Source of the DNA: Saccharopolyspora aridisoli
GTDB lineage: Bacteria > Actinomycetota > Actinomycetes > Mycobacteriales > Pseudonocardiaceae
Direction of reading: 5' to 3'
DNA: 32,500 nucleotides
Assembly (NCBI RefSeq): GCF_004348445.1
Contig: NZ_SMKV01000050.1
Coordinates: 1 to 32,500 of the forward strand
Shown here one piece after another: positions 1-7,216 of the stretch. Position numbers and translations under genes: made by a program. The notes under the pieces were generated by a model that searched no databases, had not been told where the DNA came from, and saw only the letters and a list, made by a program, of their open reading frames with translations. Positions within the stretch are counted from its first letter, which is position 1; every line of letters starts with the position of its first letter.

Positions 1-1
1 C

Positions 2-127
2 GAGAAGGTCGCTCGTCTGCACCTGGACGCGCTGGGCGTGAAGCTGACCAAGCTGACCAAGGAACAGGCCGCCTACATCGGCGTCGACGTCGAGGGCCCC
101 TACAAGCCCGAGCACTACCGCTACTGA
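2..127 (+). CDS. ahcY: S-adenosylhomocysteinase, C-terminal end (partial)
   Basis: This is the last 41 residues of a protein that begins before the window. The reading frame ends in KPEHYRY followed by TGA, the very conserved C-terminal signature of adenosylhomocysteinase, whose C-terminal lysine and tyrosine reach into the NAD site of the neighbouring subunit. The enzyme hydrolyses S-adenosylhomocysteine to adenosine and homocysteine in the cytosol and so keeps SAM-dependent methylation running. The next gene downstream looks like a methylene-tetrahydrofolate reductase, which would supply methyl groups to the same cycle. Only the tail is visible, so catalytic residues cannot be checked. Confidence 0.93.
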   Translation, partial: EKVARLHLDALGVKLTKLTKEQAAYIGVDVEGPYKPEHYRY

Positions 128-134
128 TCCGGCC

Positions 135-167
135 GGTGGTCACCGCTCCCCGCGGGCGGTGACCACC
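135..167 (+). terminator. Terminator-like hairpin after ahcY
   Basis: A perfect 11-bp inverted repeat (GGTGGTCACCG at 135-145, CGGTGACCACC at 157-167) begins 8 bases after the ahcY stop codon. The inner bases 146-148 and 154-156 can extend the stem. There is no U-tract, as is usual in high-GC actinomycetes. A second, bulged hairpin (187-196 with 200-210) follows, so transcription into the next gene is probably reduced. Confidence 0.6.
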
Positions 168-334
168 CCCGGTTCCGCGATAGCCGGGCGGCCGTCCACG
201 ACGGTCCGCCGGTCGCGTCGAAAAACCTTCTCCTTGAAAGAAAACGGTCCCTGTCGCACACGGCAGGTTCGCAGGCGCATCCACCACGAGCGCTGCGGTG
301 ACCGAAGTCGACAGAAGGAATACCTGAGGCCGAC

Positions 335-1219
335 ATGACCACCATCGCACTCGAACTGGTTCCGCCCGACCTCGACGGCGGTGTGCAGAGGGCCGTTGAA
401 GAGGGTCAGAAGATCGCCGAGCTCAGCCGCAACTCGGGGCTGACCGGCCGCATCGGACACGTGATGATCCCGGGGATCATCCAGGAAGACGGCGACCGCC
501 CGGTCGACTTCCGGCCCAAGATGGACACCATCGACTTCTGGCGCACGATCCGCCCGGAGCTCGGCGACCTGCGGGGTCTGTGCACGCAGGTCACCGCGTT
601 CCACGACGAGCGCGCGCTGGCCGAGCGGCTGCAGGCGCTGCGCGACGCCGACATGGACGGCATCGCCTTCGTCGGCGTGCCCCGGAACATGGCCGACGGC
701 GAAGGCCCCGGAGTGCCGCCCACCGACGCGCTCACCAAGTTCCAGGACGTCGTCCCGCACCGCGGGTCCATCCTCATCCCGACCCGGGAAGGGGAGCAGG
801 GCCGGTTCGGGTTCAAGTGCGAGCGCGGCGCCACCTACGGCATGACGCAGCTGCTGTACTCGGACGCGATCGTGGACTTCCTCGAGGAGTTCGCGCGCAC
901 CACGCCGCACCGCCCGGAGATCCTGCTGTCCTTCGGGTTCATCCCGGGCGTGGAGGGCAACAAGAAACTCATCCAGTGGCTCATCCAGGACCCGGGCAAC
1001 GAGGCGGTCGCCGCCGAGCAGGAGTTCGTCGCCCGCACCGCCGAGCTCGGCTTCGAGCAGCGCAAGCAGGCGGTCGTCGACCTCTACAAGCGGGTCATCG
1101 ACGGCGTGCACGACCTCGGCTTCCCGATCAGCGTTCACCTGGAAGCCCCCTACGGCTACAACGCTCCCGCGTTCGAGACGTTCGCAGCCATGCTGGAGCA
1201 CTGGGAGCCCGGCAAGTAG
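335..1219 (+). CDS. MetF-like methylenetetrahydrofolate reductase family protein
   Basis: The 294-residue protein opens with ALELVPP, like the first strand of the MetF TIM barrel (SFEVFPP in canonical enzymes). It is about the length of the small reductases that make 5-methyl-tetrahydrofolate for methionine synthesis. The sequence is far from E. coli MetF. I think it belongs to the short actinobacterial, mycobacterial-type group reported to be monomeric and flavin-free, but that is from memory. Its place directly after S-adenosylhomocysteinase supports a role in the methionine/SAM cycle. The ATG at 335 has a weak TGAGG at 325-329. The 207-base leader (128-334) holds the ahcY terminator and small hairpins at 187-210 and 250-267 (CCTGTCG, loop CACA, CGGCAGG). 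I saw no SAM or SAH riboswitch consensus there. Confidence 0.7.
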   Translation: MTTIALELVPPDLDGGVQRAVEEGQKIAELSRNSGLTGRIGHVMIPGIIQEDGDRPVDFRPKMDTIDFWRTIRPELGDLRGLCTQVTAFHDERALAERLQALRDADMDGIAFVGVPRNMADGEGPGVPPTDALTKFQDVVPHRGSILIPTREGEQGRFGFKCERGATYGMTQLLYSDAIVDFLEEFARTTPHRPEILLSFGFIPGVEGNKKLIQWLIQDPGNEAVAAEQEFVARTAELGFEQRKQAVVDLYKRVIDGVHDLGFPISVHLEAPYGYNAPAFETFAAMLEHWEPGK

Positions 1220-1245
1220 GCAGACCACCCGGCTGGGAATCACGC

Positions 1246-1287
1246 GACCCCGCCTCCGCAGCGCGACACGCCTGCGGAGGCGGGGTC
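1246..1287 (+). terminator. Strong intrinsic terminator hairpin
   Basis: A perfect 16-bp stem (GACCCCGCCTCCGCAG at 1246-1261, its complement at 1272-1287) with a 10-base loop lies 26 bases after the reductase stop. It clearly ends the ahcY-metF-like unit. Confidence 0.85.
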
Positions 1288-1828
1288 CCGTGCTTTCCGG
1301 GGCAGCGTTCGAGTGAGAAATCGGGCCGCTTCGCAGTTCCGGTCCAGTGCTCGGCGTCATCGCTTCGTCCGTCGAGGCCCGGGTCATCAGCGTCGTCACA
1401 TGCTTTCGGGTGATCGGTTGCGCCGGAATGGGCACCGAACGAAGTGATCAAAACTCTTTCGGGGTTCAGCGCGGGTGATGGCGGTCGTTCTCAACCGATC
1501 TTTTCTTCGCTAAGGTCGATGCACTCGTCAGCGGTTACGATGACGAATCGTGCAACGGCGCACCGGTACGTGAACAACGCTCGTGCGTCCACCCGAAAAC
1601 CTCATCGCTGCAGTGTTCGGTGCGCGCACGCCGATCGTCGGCAGCACCGGAAGGAACCCGTCGATGTCGTCGCCACCAGCATGTTCTTGCTCGTTCGCAG
1701 GACTGCCGGTTCACCAGATCGTCGGATTGCGAACCGGATTCGGTTTGGTCCGCAATCGTGCCTCGCGGACCAATGAGAAACTGATGTGTAACGCGAATGA
1801 CCACTTCATCGTTGACGGGAAATAGGCG
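1288..1828 (+). other. Gene-free stretch, probable long leader of the WS/DGAT gene
   Basis: I see no convincing coding sequence here: the open frames lack conserved motifs and actinomycete codon bias. The stretch is less GC-rich than its neighbours. A possible -10 box TAAGGT (1511-1516) follows a weak TTCTCA at about 1488-1493, which would give a leader of roughly 300 bases for the acyltransferase gene. The 3' half carries three chained inverted repeats, described separately. Confidence 0.4.
1706..1773 (+). promoter_or_regulatory. Three chained, mutually exclusive inverted repeats before WS/DGAT
   Basis: Pair 1 is CCGGTTC (1706-1712) with GAACCGG (1731-1737). Pair 2 is GATTGCG plus AACC (1725-1735) with GGTT (1742-1745) and CGCAATC (1751-1757). 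Pair 3 is TTGGTCCGC (1745-1753) with GCGGACCAA (1765-1773). Each pair shares bases with the next, so pairs 1 and 3 exclude pair 2. All arms are perfect. The last arm ends 55 bases before the start codon. This could be a switchable RNA leader, or operator DNA for a repressor (pair 3 alone looks like a TetR-type site). Confidence 0.45.
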
Positions 1829-3178
1829 ATGAGCGCAACCGAGACGCCATCCAGAAGTGAACTCACGCCACTCGACTGGGCCTTCCTGTGCATGGAGCAC
1901 GAGGACACGCCGATGCACGTCGGCGCCGTTGCGGTGTTCCGCTCCGAAGGCCCGGTCGACCGGGACCGGTTGCGGCGGCTGCTGGCCGAACGCGCGCAGC
2001 GCATCGCCCGGCTGCGCATGCGGCTGGAACGCTCGTGGCTGCAACCGCACTGGCGCGAAGCCCGCGACTTCGACGCCGCCGATCACGTCTACGACCACGA
2101 GATCCCCGCGCCCGGCGGGCGCGAGGAACTGGCGATCCTGGCCTCCGAGCTGATCGCCGATCCGCTCGACCAGCGTCGCCCGCTGTGGGAACTGCACCTG
2201 ATCACCGGGCTGGCCGACAACCGGTTCGCGGTGCTGATGAAGTTCCACCACTCGCTGGTCGACGGGCACGACGCGGTGGAGGTCGGGGTCCGGCTGCTCG
2301 ACGAGTTCACCGACCTCGCCGACACCCCCGCGACGCCGCCGCCGAACCCGCTGGACGAGGCGTTCGGGTTGATCCGCCGGCCGGAGAAGCTGGTCGGGGC
2401 GTTGCGCGGCACGTTGTCGAAGTCGAGCGAATCGCTGGGGATCGCGGCGTCGGTGATGCGCAACATGCGGCTCCCGGTGCCGTCCTCGCCGATGCACGCC
2501 GCGACGTCCCCGGCCCGCCGCCTCGCGCTGGTGCCCATCGACCTCGCCGACATCCGCCGCATCCGCTCCCGGCACGGCGGCGGCACCAACAACGACGTCG
2601 TGCTCGCGGTGATCGCCGGAGCGCTGCGGCTCTGGATGGCCGCGCGCGGCGAGGACTCCGCGCAGGTGCCGGTGCGCGCGCTGATCCCGGTGTGCCGGCG
2701 GCGCAGCAACCAACCCCGCAGCGGCAACAACCAGCTCTCCGGCTACCTGTGCGAGCTGCCGGTCGACGAACCCGATCCGGCCACCAGGCTGGCGTCCATC
2801 CGCGCCGAGATGAGCGGCAACAAGAGCGCCGGACCGCTGCGCGGGCCAGGGGCGTTCCCCGTGCTGGCCGGCCGGTTGCCGCAGGTGCTGCACCACGTGG
2901 CGACACCGCTGGTCGCGCAGGGTGCGTCGCTGCTGTTCGACACCATGGTCACCAACGTCCCGCTGCCGACCTTCCACGCCGCGCTCGACGGCGCCGAGGT
3001 CGCCGAGCTCTTCCCGCTCGCCCCGCTGGCCTCCGGGCACTCGCTGTCGATCGCGGTCTCGCAGTTCCGCGGCACCGTGCACATCGGCGTGCAGGCGAAC
3101 CGGACGGCGCTGCCCGACTTGGAGAAGCTCGCCGAGGCGCTGCCGCAGGCGGTAGCCGAACTCAGCGACGGGACGTGA
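1829..3178 (+). CDS. Wax ester synthase / diacylglycerol acyltransferase (WS/DGAT)
   Basis: A 449-residue protein, the usual length of the bacterial bifunctional WS/DGAT (triacylglycerol synthase) family. These enzymes transfer an acyl group from acyl-CoA to diacylglycerol or a fatty alcohol, making storage lipid at the inner face of the membrane. The N-terminus has LTPLDWAFLCMEH, like the LS.D..F...E pattern of the family. The catalytic HHxxxDG motif is intact as HHSLVDG near residue 140. The C-terminal half, from about residue 290, has the PVRALIPV and NQLSG features of the family's C-terminal domain. ATG 1829 follows GACGGGA at 1814-1820. The next gene, a carboxylesterase, starts within about 60 bases, so synthesis and hydrolysis of esters are paired. 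Upstream is an unusual structured leader. Confidence 0.92.
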   Translation: MSATETPSRSELTPLDWAFLCMEHEDTPMHVGAVAVFRSEGPVDRDRLRRLLAERAQRIARLRMRLERSWLQPHWREARDFDAADHVYDHEIPAPGGREELAILASELIADPLDQRRPLWELHLITGLADNRFAVLMKFHHSLVDGHDAVEVGVRLLDEFTDLADTPATPPPNPLDEAFGLIRRPEKLVGALRGTLSKSSESLGIAASVMRNMRLPVPSSPMHAATSPARRLALVPIDLADIRRIRSRHGGGTNNDVVLAVIAGALRLWMAARGEDSAQVPVRALIPVCRRRSNQPRSGNNQLSGYLCELPVDEPDPATRLASIRAEMSGNKSAGPLRGPGAFPVLAGRLPQVLHHVATPLVAQGASLLFDTMVTNVPLPTFHAALDGAEVAELFPLAPLASGHSLSIAVSQFRGTVHIGVQANRTALPDLEKLAEALPQAVAELSDGT

Positions 3179-3235
3179 GACATGGATGCCGGGAACCCGC
3201 CTCCGCTGTCGAACTTCAACTGGTTATATGGAGGC

Positions 3236-4696
3236 GTGGACCTCATCGTTCGAACCGAGCACGGCGCCGTGCGGGGAATCTCCGACGGTGACGTCATGTC
3301 GTTCAAGGGGATCCCCTACGCGGCGCCGCTGGACGGTCCGCGCCGGTTCCAAGCGCCGGTGACGCCGCAGCGCTGGGACGGGCTCCGAGATGCCTCGGGC
3401 TACAGCGCCTCGGTACCGCAGGCCGCGCTGGACCCCGCGCTTCCCGCGTGCTGGCGGCCCGGTGACTCGACCGACTGCCTGACCGTCAACGTCTGGACTC
3501 CCGATCGCGGCGGCCACCTGCCGGTGATGGTGTGGTTCCACGGCGGTGCGTACCTGGGTGGAACCGCCTCGACGGACGGCTTCGACGGGGCGAAGCTCGC
3601 GCGCGACGGCGTGATCGTGGTGACGGTGAACTACCGCGTCGGTTACGAGGGCTTCGGCTGGGTGGACAACGCCCCGTCCAACCGCGGGATCCTGGACCAG
3701 CTGGCCGCGCTGCGCTGGGTCCGCGACAACATCATCTCCTTCGGCGGGAACCCGGACAACGTCACGATCTTCGGTGAATCGGCCGGCGCGGTCTCGGTGG
3801 CGACCCTGGTCGCGGGCTCCGCGCGGCGCGGACTGTTCCGCCGCGCCATCGCCCAGAGCCCTGCGGCGATGTACTGCGACGAGGACGAGAACCGCAAGAT
3901 CGGTGAGCTGATCACCGGACGGCTCGGCGTGCCCGCGACCACCGCGGCGCTCGCGGAGGTCCCGCCCGAAGACCTGCACGTGGCGCAGACCCACGCGATG
4001 GCGGAGATCAGTCGCAACCGCGCGGCCTGGACCAACAGCACGCCCTACACCGTCGTCCTCGACGGCGAAGTGCTCTCCGAGCTGCCGTGGGTGGCGATGC
4101 GCGGAGGCGTGGCCAACGGCATCGACGTGATCGCCGGGTTCAACCGCGACGAGGCGACCGGGTTCACCATCGACCTGCCCGCCGAGGCGCGAGACCTGCA
4201 GCGACTGGTCGACGACCTGCACCTGCCGCCGACGACGGTCGCCGAGTACCGGTCGACGCATCCGGGCGTGGCCGATTCCGACCTCTACACCGTGCTGCTC
4301 AGCGACAGGCTGTTCCGGATGCCCGCGGTGTGGATGGCCGAGGCGGCCGCGGCGGCGGGTGGGCGTGGCTTCCTGTACGAGTTCACCTGGGAGACACCGC
4401 AGCGCGACGGCCTGCTCGGCGCGACGCACGGATTGGACGTCCCGTTCACCTTCGGCAACCTCGACGACCCGCTGGCGCTGGCGATGCTCGGTGCTTCCCC
4501 GGCCGGGTTCGAGGAGCTCTCGGCCGCGATCCGCGGGGCCTGGACCTCGTTCGCCGCCACCGGCGATCCCGGCTGGCCCGGCTACCAGCTCGCCGACCGC
4601 CAGACGCGGCTGTTCAACGTGCCGGTATCCCTGGCGTCCGACCCGATCAGCGGGTCTCGGCAGATCTGGGCGCACCGCTTCCCGGAGCTCGGTTGA
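3236..4696 (+). CDS. Type-B carboxylesterase / lipase
   Basis: This is an alpha/beta-hydrolase of the type-B carboxylesterase family, which hydrolyses ester bonds. Visible features are the N-terminal GISDGDVMSFKGIPYA block, the oxyanion-hole segment WFHGGAYLGG, and the nucleophile elbow GESAGA with Ser at about residue 182. An acidic segment and a histidine (ATHGLDVPFTFGNL) that could complete the triad lie near the C-terminus. I chose GTG 3236 because family similarity begins there (VDLIVRTEHGAVRG). The frame is open back to ATG 3182, 3 bases after the WS/DGAT stop, which would add 18 residues including a rare TTA leucine codon. A TTATAT box (3224-3229) ends 6 bases before the GTG, so a leaderless start is possible. 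The length of 486 residues is normal. Confidence 0.85.
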   Translation: MDLIVRTEHGAVRGISDGDVMSFKGIPYAAPLDGPRRFQAPVTPQRWDGLRDASGYSASVPQAALDPALPACWRPGDSTDCLTVNVWTPDRGGHLPVMVWFHGGAYLGGTASTDGFDGAKLARDGVIVVTVNYRVGYEGFGWVDNAPSNRGILDQLAALRWVRDNIISFGGNPDNVTIFGESAGAVSVATLVAGSARRGLFRRAIAQSPAAMYCDEDENRKIGELITGRLGVPATTAALAEVPPEDLHVAQTHAMAEISRNRAAWTNSTPYTVVLDGEVLSELPWVAMRGGVANGIDVIAGFNRDEATGFTIDLPAEARDLQRLVDDLHLPPTTVAEYRSTHPGVADSDLYTVLLSDRLFRMPAVWMAEAAAAAGGRGFLYEFTWETPQRDGLLGATHGLDVPFTFGNLDDPLALAMLGASPAGFEELSAAIRGAWTSFAATGDPGWPGYQLADRQTRLFNVPVSLASDPISGSRQIWAHRFPELG

Positions 4697-4763
4697 GGCC
4701 TCGATCTCCACGTCCCGTTCACGGAGTTACTGTGTGGGCGGTTCGTGGAGTGGGAGGTCATCG

Positions 4764-6164
4764 ATGGTGGACAACTCGGACAACGCAGCCTTGCGGGCAC
4801 TGCGCTCGGCGCTGCCGGACGAGGCGGTGCTGACCGATCCGGACTCCACTGGACGCTTCTCCCACGACGAGGCCGAGTGGGCGCCGTGCGGGAAGCCCCT
4901 CGCGGTCGTGCGGGCGCGCAGCACCGAAGACGTCGTCGCCGCGGTCAAGGCCTGCGCCGAGCACGGCGTGCCCGTCGTGCCGCGCGGAGCCGGGACCGGT
5001 CTGTCCGGCGGTGCGAACGCCATCGACGGATGCGTGCTGATCTCGCTGGAAGCCATGAACGAGATCCTGGAGATCAACCCGAGGGAGCAGCTGGCCGTGG
5101 TGCAGCCCGGCGTCGTCAACGACGACCTGCGCGCCGCCTGCCGCGAGCACGGCACCTGGTACCCGCCGGACCCGGCGAGCTCGCCGTGGTCGACCATCGG
5201 CGGCAACGTCTCCACCAACGCGGGCGGCGTGTGCTGCGTGAAGTACGGCGTGACCCGGGACTACGTGCTCGGTCTGGAAGCCGTCGTCGGCTCCGGCGAG
5301 GTCGTGCGACTGGGACGGCGCACCGCGAAGGGCGTCGCAGGCTACGACCTGTGCGGTCTGTTCGTCGGCTCCGAAGGCACGCTCGGCGTGGTCACCGAGG
5401 TGACGGTGAAGTTGCTACCGGGCCTGCGGGCACCGGAGCGCACCGTGGTCGGCTACTTCGACTCGTTGGTCGCCGCCGGTGAGGCCGTCGCGGCAGTTGC
5501 GGCGGCAGGCGTGGTGCCCTCGGCGCTGGAACTGCTCGACCAGCACTGCCTGCGCGCGGTCGACGAGTGGAAGAACATGGGCCTGTCCGCCGAGGCCGAC
5601 GTGCTGCTGCTCGGCCGCTCGGATGCGCCGGGCCAGGCGGGGGAGCAGGAGGTCGACACCCTCGTGCGCTGCTTCGAAGGAGCGGGGGCGACCTGGAGCG
5701 CGCGCTCCACCGACCAGCAGGAGGCCGACGCCCTGTTCTCGGCCCGCCGCCTGGCCTACCCGGCGCTGGAGCGGCTCGGCCCGCTGCTCACCGAGGACGT
5801 CTGCGTGCCGCGCGCCCTGGTCCCGGACATGCTCGCGCGCATCGAGACGGCCGCGGAGCGGCACGACACGCAGATCGCCAACATCGCCCACGCCGGCGAC
5901 GGCAACCTGCACCCGCTGATCATCACCCCGCCCGGTGACGACGAGGCCCGTCTGCGCGCCCAGCGCGCCTTCGACGACATCGTCGCCGACGCCATCGACC
6001 TCGGCGGCACGGTCACCGGCGAGCACGGAGTGGGCCTGCTCAAGCGCAAGGGCCTGCACGCGGAGCTGTCGCCGAAGGTCATCGACATGCACCGCGACAT
6101 CAAGAACGCCCTCGACCCAGCCGGAATCTTCAACCCCGGCAAGGTCTTCGGCGACCCGTCCTGA
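4764..6164 (+). CDS. FAD-linked 2-hydroxyacid oxidase/dehydrogenase (GlcD-like)
   Basis: A 466-residue flavoprotein of the glycolate oxidase GlcD / D-lactate dehydrogenase family, which oxidises a 2-hydroxy acid to the 2-oxo acid. The N-terminal FAD-binding (PCMH-type) domain shows PRGAGTGLSGGA at about residues 74-85, then WSTIGGNVSTNAGG and GSEGTLGVVTE. The C-terminal FAD-oxidase domain has IAHAGDGNLHP and GTVTGEHGVGLLK, with a family-typical ending LDPAGIFNPGKVF. ATG 4764 is preceded by GGGAGG (4752-4757) at good spacing. The frame is open much further upstream, but that part is antisense-like and overlaps the esterase. No GlcE or GlcF partner is next to it, so this is probably a stand-alone enzyme. 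The substrate cannot be told from sequence. Its 3' end overlaps the convergent EamA gene by 35 bases. Confidence 0.9.
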   Translation: MVDNSDNAALRALRSALPDEAVLTDPDSTGRFSHDEAEWAPCGKPLAVVRARSTEDVVAAVKACAEHGVPVVPRGAGTGLSGGANAIDGCVLISLEAMNEILEINPREQLAVVQPGVVNDDLRAACREHGTWYPPDPASSPWSTIGGNVSTNAGGVCCVKYGVTRDYVLGLEAVVGSGEVVRLGRRTAKGVAGYDLCGLFVGSEGTLGVVTEVTVKLLPGLRAPERTVVGYFDSLVAAGEAVAAVAAAGVVPSALELLDQHCLRAVDEWKNMGLSAEADVLLLGRSDAPGQAGEQEVDTLVRCFEGAGATWSARSTDQQEADALFSARRLAYPALERLGPLLTEDVCVPRALVPDMLARIETAAERHDTQIANIAHAGDGNLHPLIITPPGDDEARLRAQRAFDDIVADAIDLGGTVTGEHGVGLLKRKGLHAELSPKVIDMHRDIKNALDPAGIFNPGKVFGDPS

Positions 6165-7191
6165 CCACTCCGGGCCTCACCTCGGACGGGGCCGGTGGCA
6201 GTTCTGGGGTTCGAGCTGACCGGGCACGAACGGGCATCGACCACGGCCGGTTCGGACCAGAGCTGCCCACAGCGCCCGGTCGGGGATTGAGGCGGGTGCG
6301 GACCGAGAGCGCTGCGCAGGTGATCACCGCCAGGGCCCCGAGGACGGTGGGCCAGTTGAGGGGTTCGGCCAGCAGGAGAGCGGCCCAGAGGAGGGTCATG
6401 ACCGGTTGGGTGAGCTGGATCTGGCTGACCTGGGCCATCGGGCCGATCGCCAGACCCCGGTACCAGGCGAGGAATCCGAGGTTCTGGCTGATCACCGCCA
6501 GGTAGGCGAAGGACGCCCACTGCACCGGGGTCGCGCTCGGCGGATGCTGGGCAACCTCGATGCCGGTGATCACGCTCATCACGGGTGCGGCCATCACGAG
6601 CGCCCAGGAGACCGTCTGCCAGGCGCCGAGCTCCCGCGCGAGCAGTCCGCCTTCGGCGTACCCGATCGCCGCGGCGACGACGGCGCCTAACAGCAGCAGG
6701 TCCGCGAGGTGGAGTCCGCCCAGGCCCTGCAGCGAGGCGAAGGACACCGCGGCGATCGCCCCCAGCGAAGCCGTGATCCAAAAAGCCTTCGGCGGGCGTT
6801 CGTGCCCGCGCAGCACCGCCATCATGGCGGTCGCCGCCGGGAGGACACCGAGCACGACCGCGCCGTGGCTGGCCGGGGTGCTGGCAAGTGCGTACGACGT
6901 GAGGAACGGGAATCCCACGACCACGCCGCCCGCGACGACCGCGGCACGCGCCCACTGGGTGCCGCGCGGCAGCGCTTGCCGGGTGACCAGCAGCGCGACG
7001 ACGGCGATGAGCCCGGCGACGGCGCCCCTGCCGGCCCCGATGAACAGCGGCGAGAGCCCGTCAACGGCGATGCGGGTGAGCGGGAGGGTGAACGAGAACG
7101 CCACGACGCCCAGAAACCCCCAGGCCAGTCCCACGCGAGTCGGGGATAGCACCGTGTCCCGCAGAGCAGTAGCGCTACTATTGTCTTTCAT
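6130..7191 (-). CDS. EamA-family (DMT) exporter
   Basis: A 353-residue integral membrane protein of the drug/metabolite transporter superfamily. Two repeated EamA halves give about ten membrane segments, starting at GLAWGFLGVVAFSFTLPLTR and ending near LGALAVITCAALSV at about residue 295. Such proteins export amino acids, nucleosides or other metabolites. A 55-residue Pro/Arg-rich tail after the last helix is not typical and reaches into the 3' end of the FAD oxidase gene. The first ATG (7191-7189) overlaps the ATG of the divergent MocR gene. Downstream GTG codons at about residues 14 and 20 are possible alternative starts, still before the first helix. A divergent MocR regulator next to an EamA exporter suggests direct control of this transporter. 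Confidence 0.88.
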   Translation of the reverse strand: MKDNSSATALRDTVLSPTRVGLAWGFLGVVAFSFTLPLTRIAVDGLSPLFIGAGRGAVAGLIAVVALLVTRQALPRGTQWARAAVVAGGVVVGFPFLTSYALASTPASHGAVVLGVLPAATAMMAVLRGHERPPKAFWITASLGAIAAVSFASLQGLGGLHLADLLLLGAVVAAAIGYAEGGLLARELGAWQTVSWALVMAAPVMSVITGIEVAQHPPSATPVQWASFAYLAVISQNLGFLAWYRGLAIGPMAQVSQIQLTQPVMTLLWAALLLAEPLNWPTVLGALAVITCAALSVRTRLNPRPGAVGSSGPNRPWSMPVRARSARTPELPPAPSEVRPGVVRTGRRRPCRG

Positions 7192-7216
7192 GTCAGACGA
7201 TAGCAGTTCGCGGATA
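7168..7216. promoter_or_regulatory. Face-to-face leaderless promoters and dyad centred on CATG
   Basis: The ATG of MocR (7190-7192) and the ATG of EamA (7191-7189) overlap inside CATG at 7189-7192. An imperfect dyad, CTATTGTCT (7178-7186) with AGACGATAG (7195-7203), is centred exactly on this CATG. On the plus strand TACTAT (7176-7181) ends 8 bases before the MocR ATG. On the minus strand TGCTAT (7205-7200) ends 8 bases before the EamA ATG. Both fit -10 boxes of leaderless transcripts. A perfect 12-bp palindrome, AGTAGCGCTACT, covers 7168-7179, and a further GGATAG lies at 7211-7216. The likely binder is MocR itself. Confidence 0.55.

Noticed and set aside
128..334. SAM or SAH riboswitch before the MetF-like gene
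   Set aside because: Small hairpins are present, but I could not match the conserved cores of the known classes.
1444..1825. Two short open frames (110 and 80 residues) before WS/DGAT
   Set aside because: No ribosome binding site, no motif and atypical composition; the stretch is better read as a leader.
1535..3082. A 515-residue open frame antisense to the WS/DGAT gene
   Set aside because: It is Arg/Gly/His-rich with no motif, as expected from the complement of a GC-biased gene, and the WS/DGAT frame carries the HHxxxDG motif.
4359..4763. N-terminal extension of the GlcD-like oxidase
   Set aside because: It lies inside the esterase gene in another frame and is Ser/Arg/Pro-rich; GGGAGG and ATG 4764 give a clear start.
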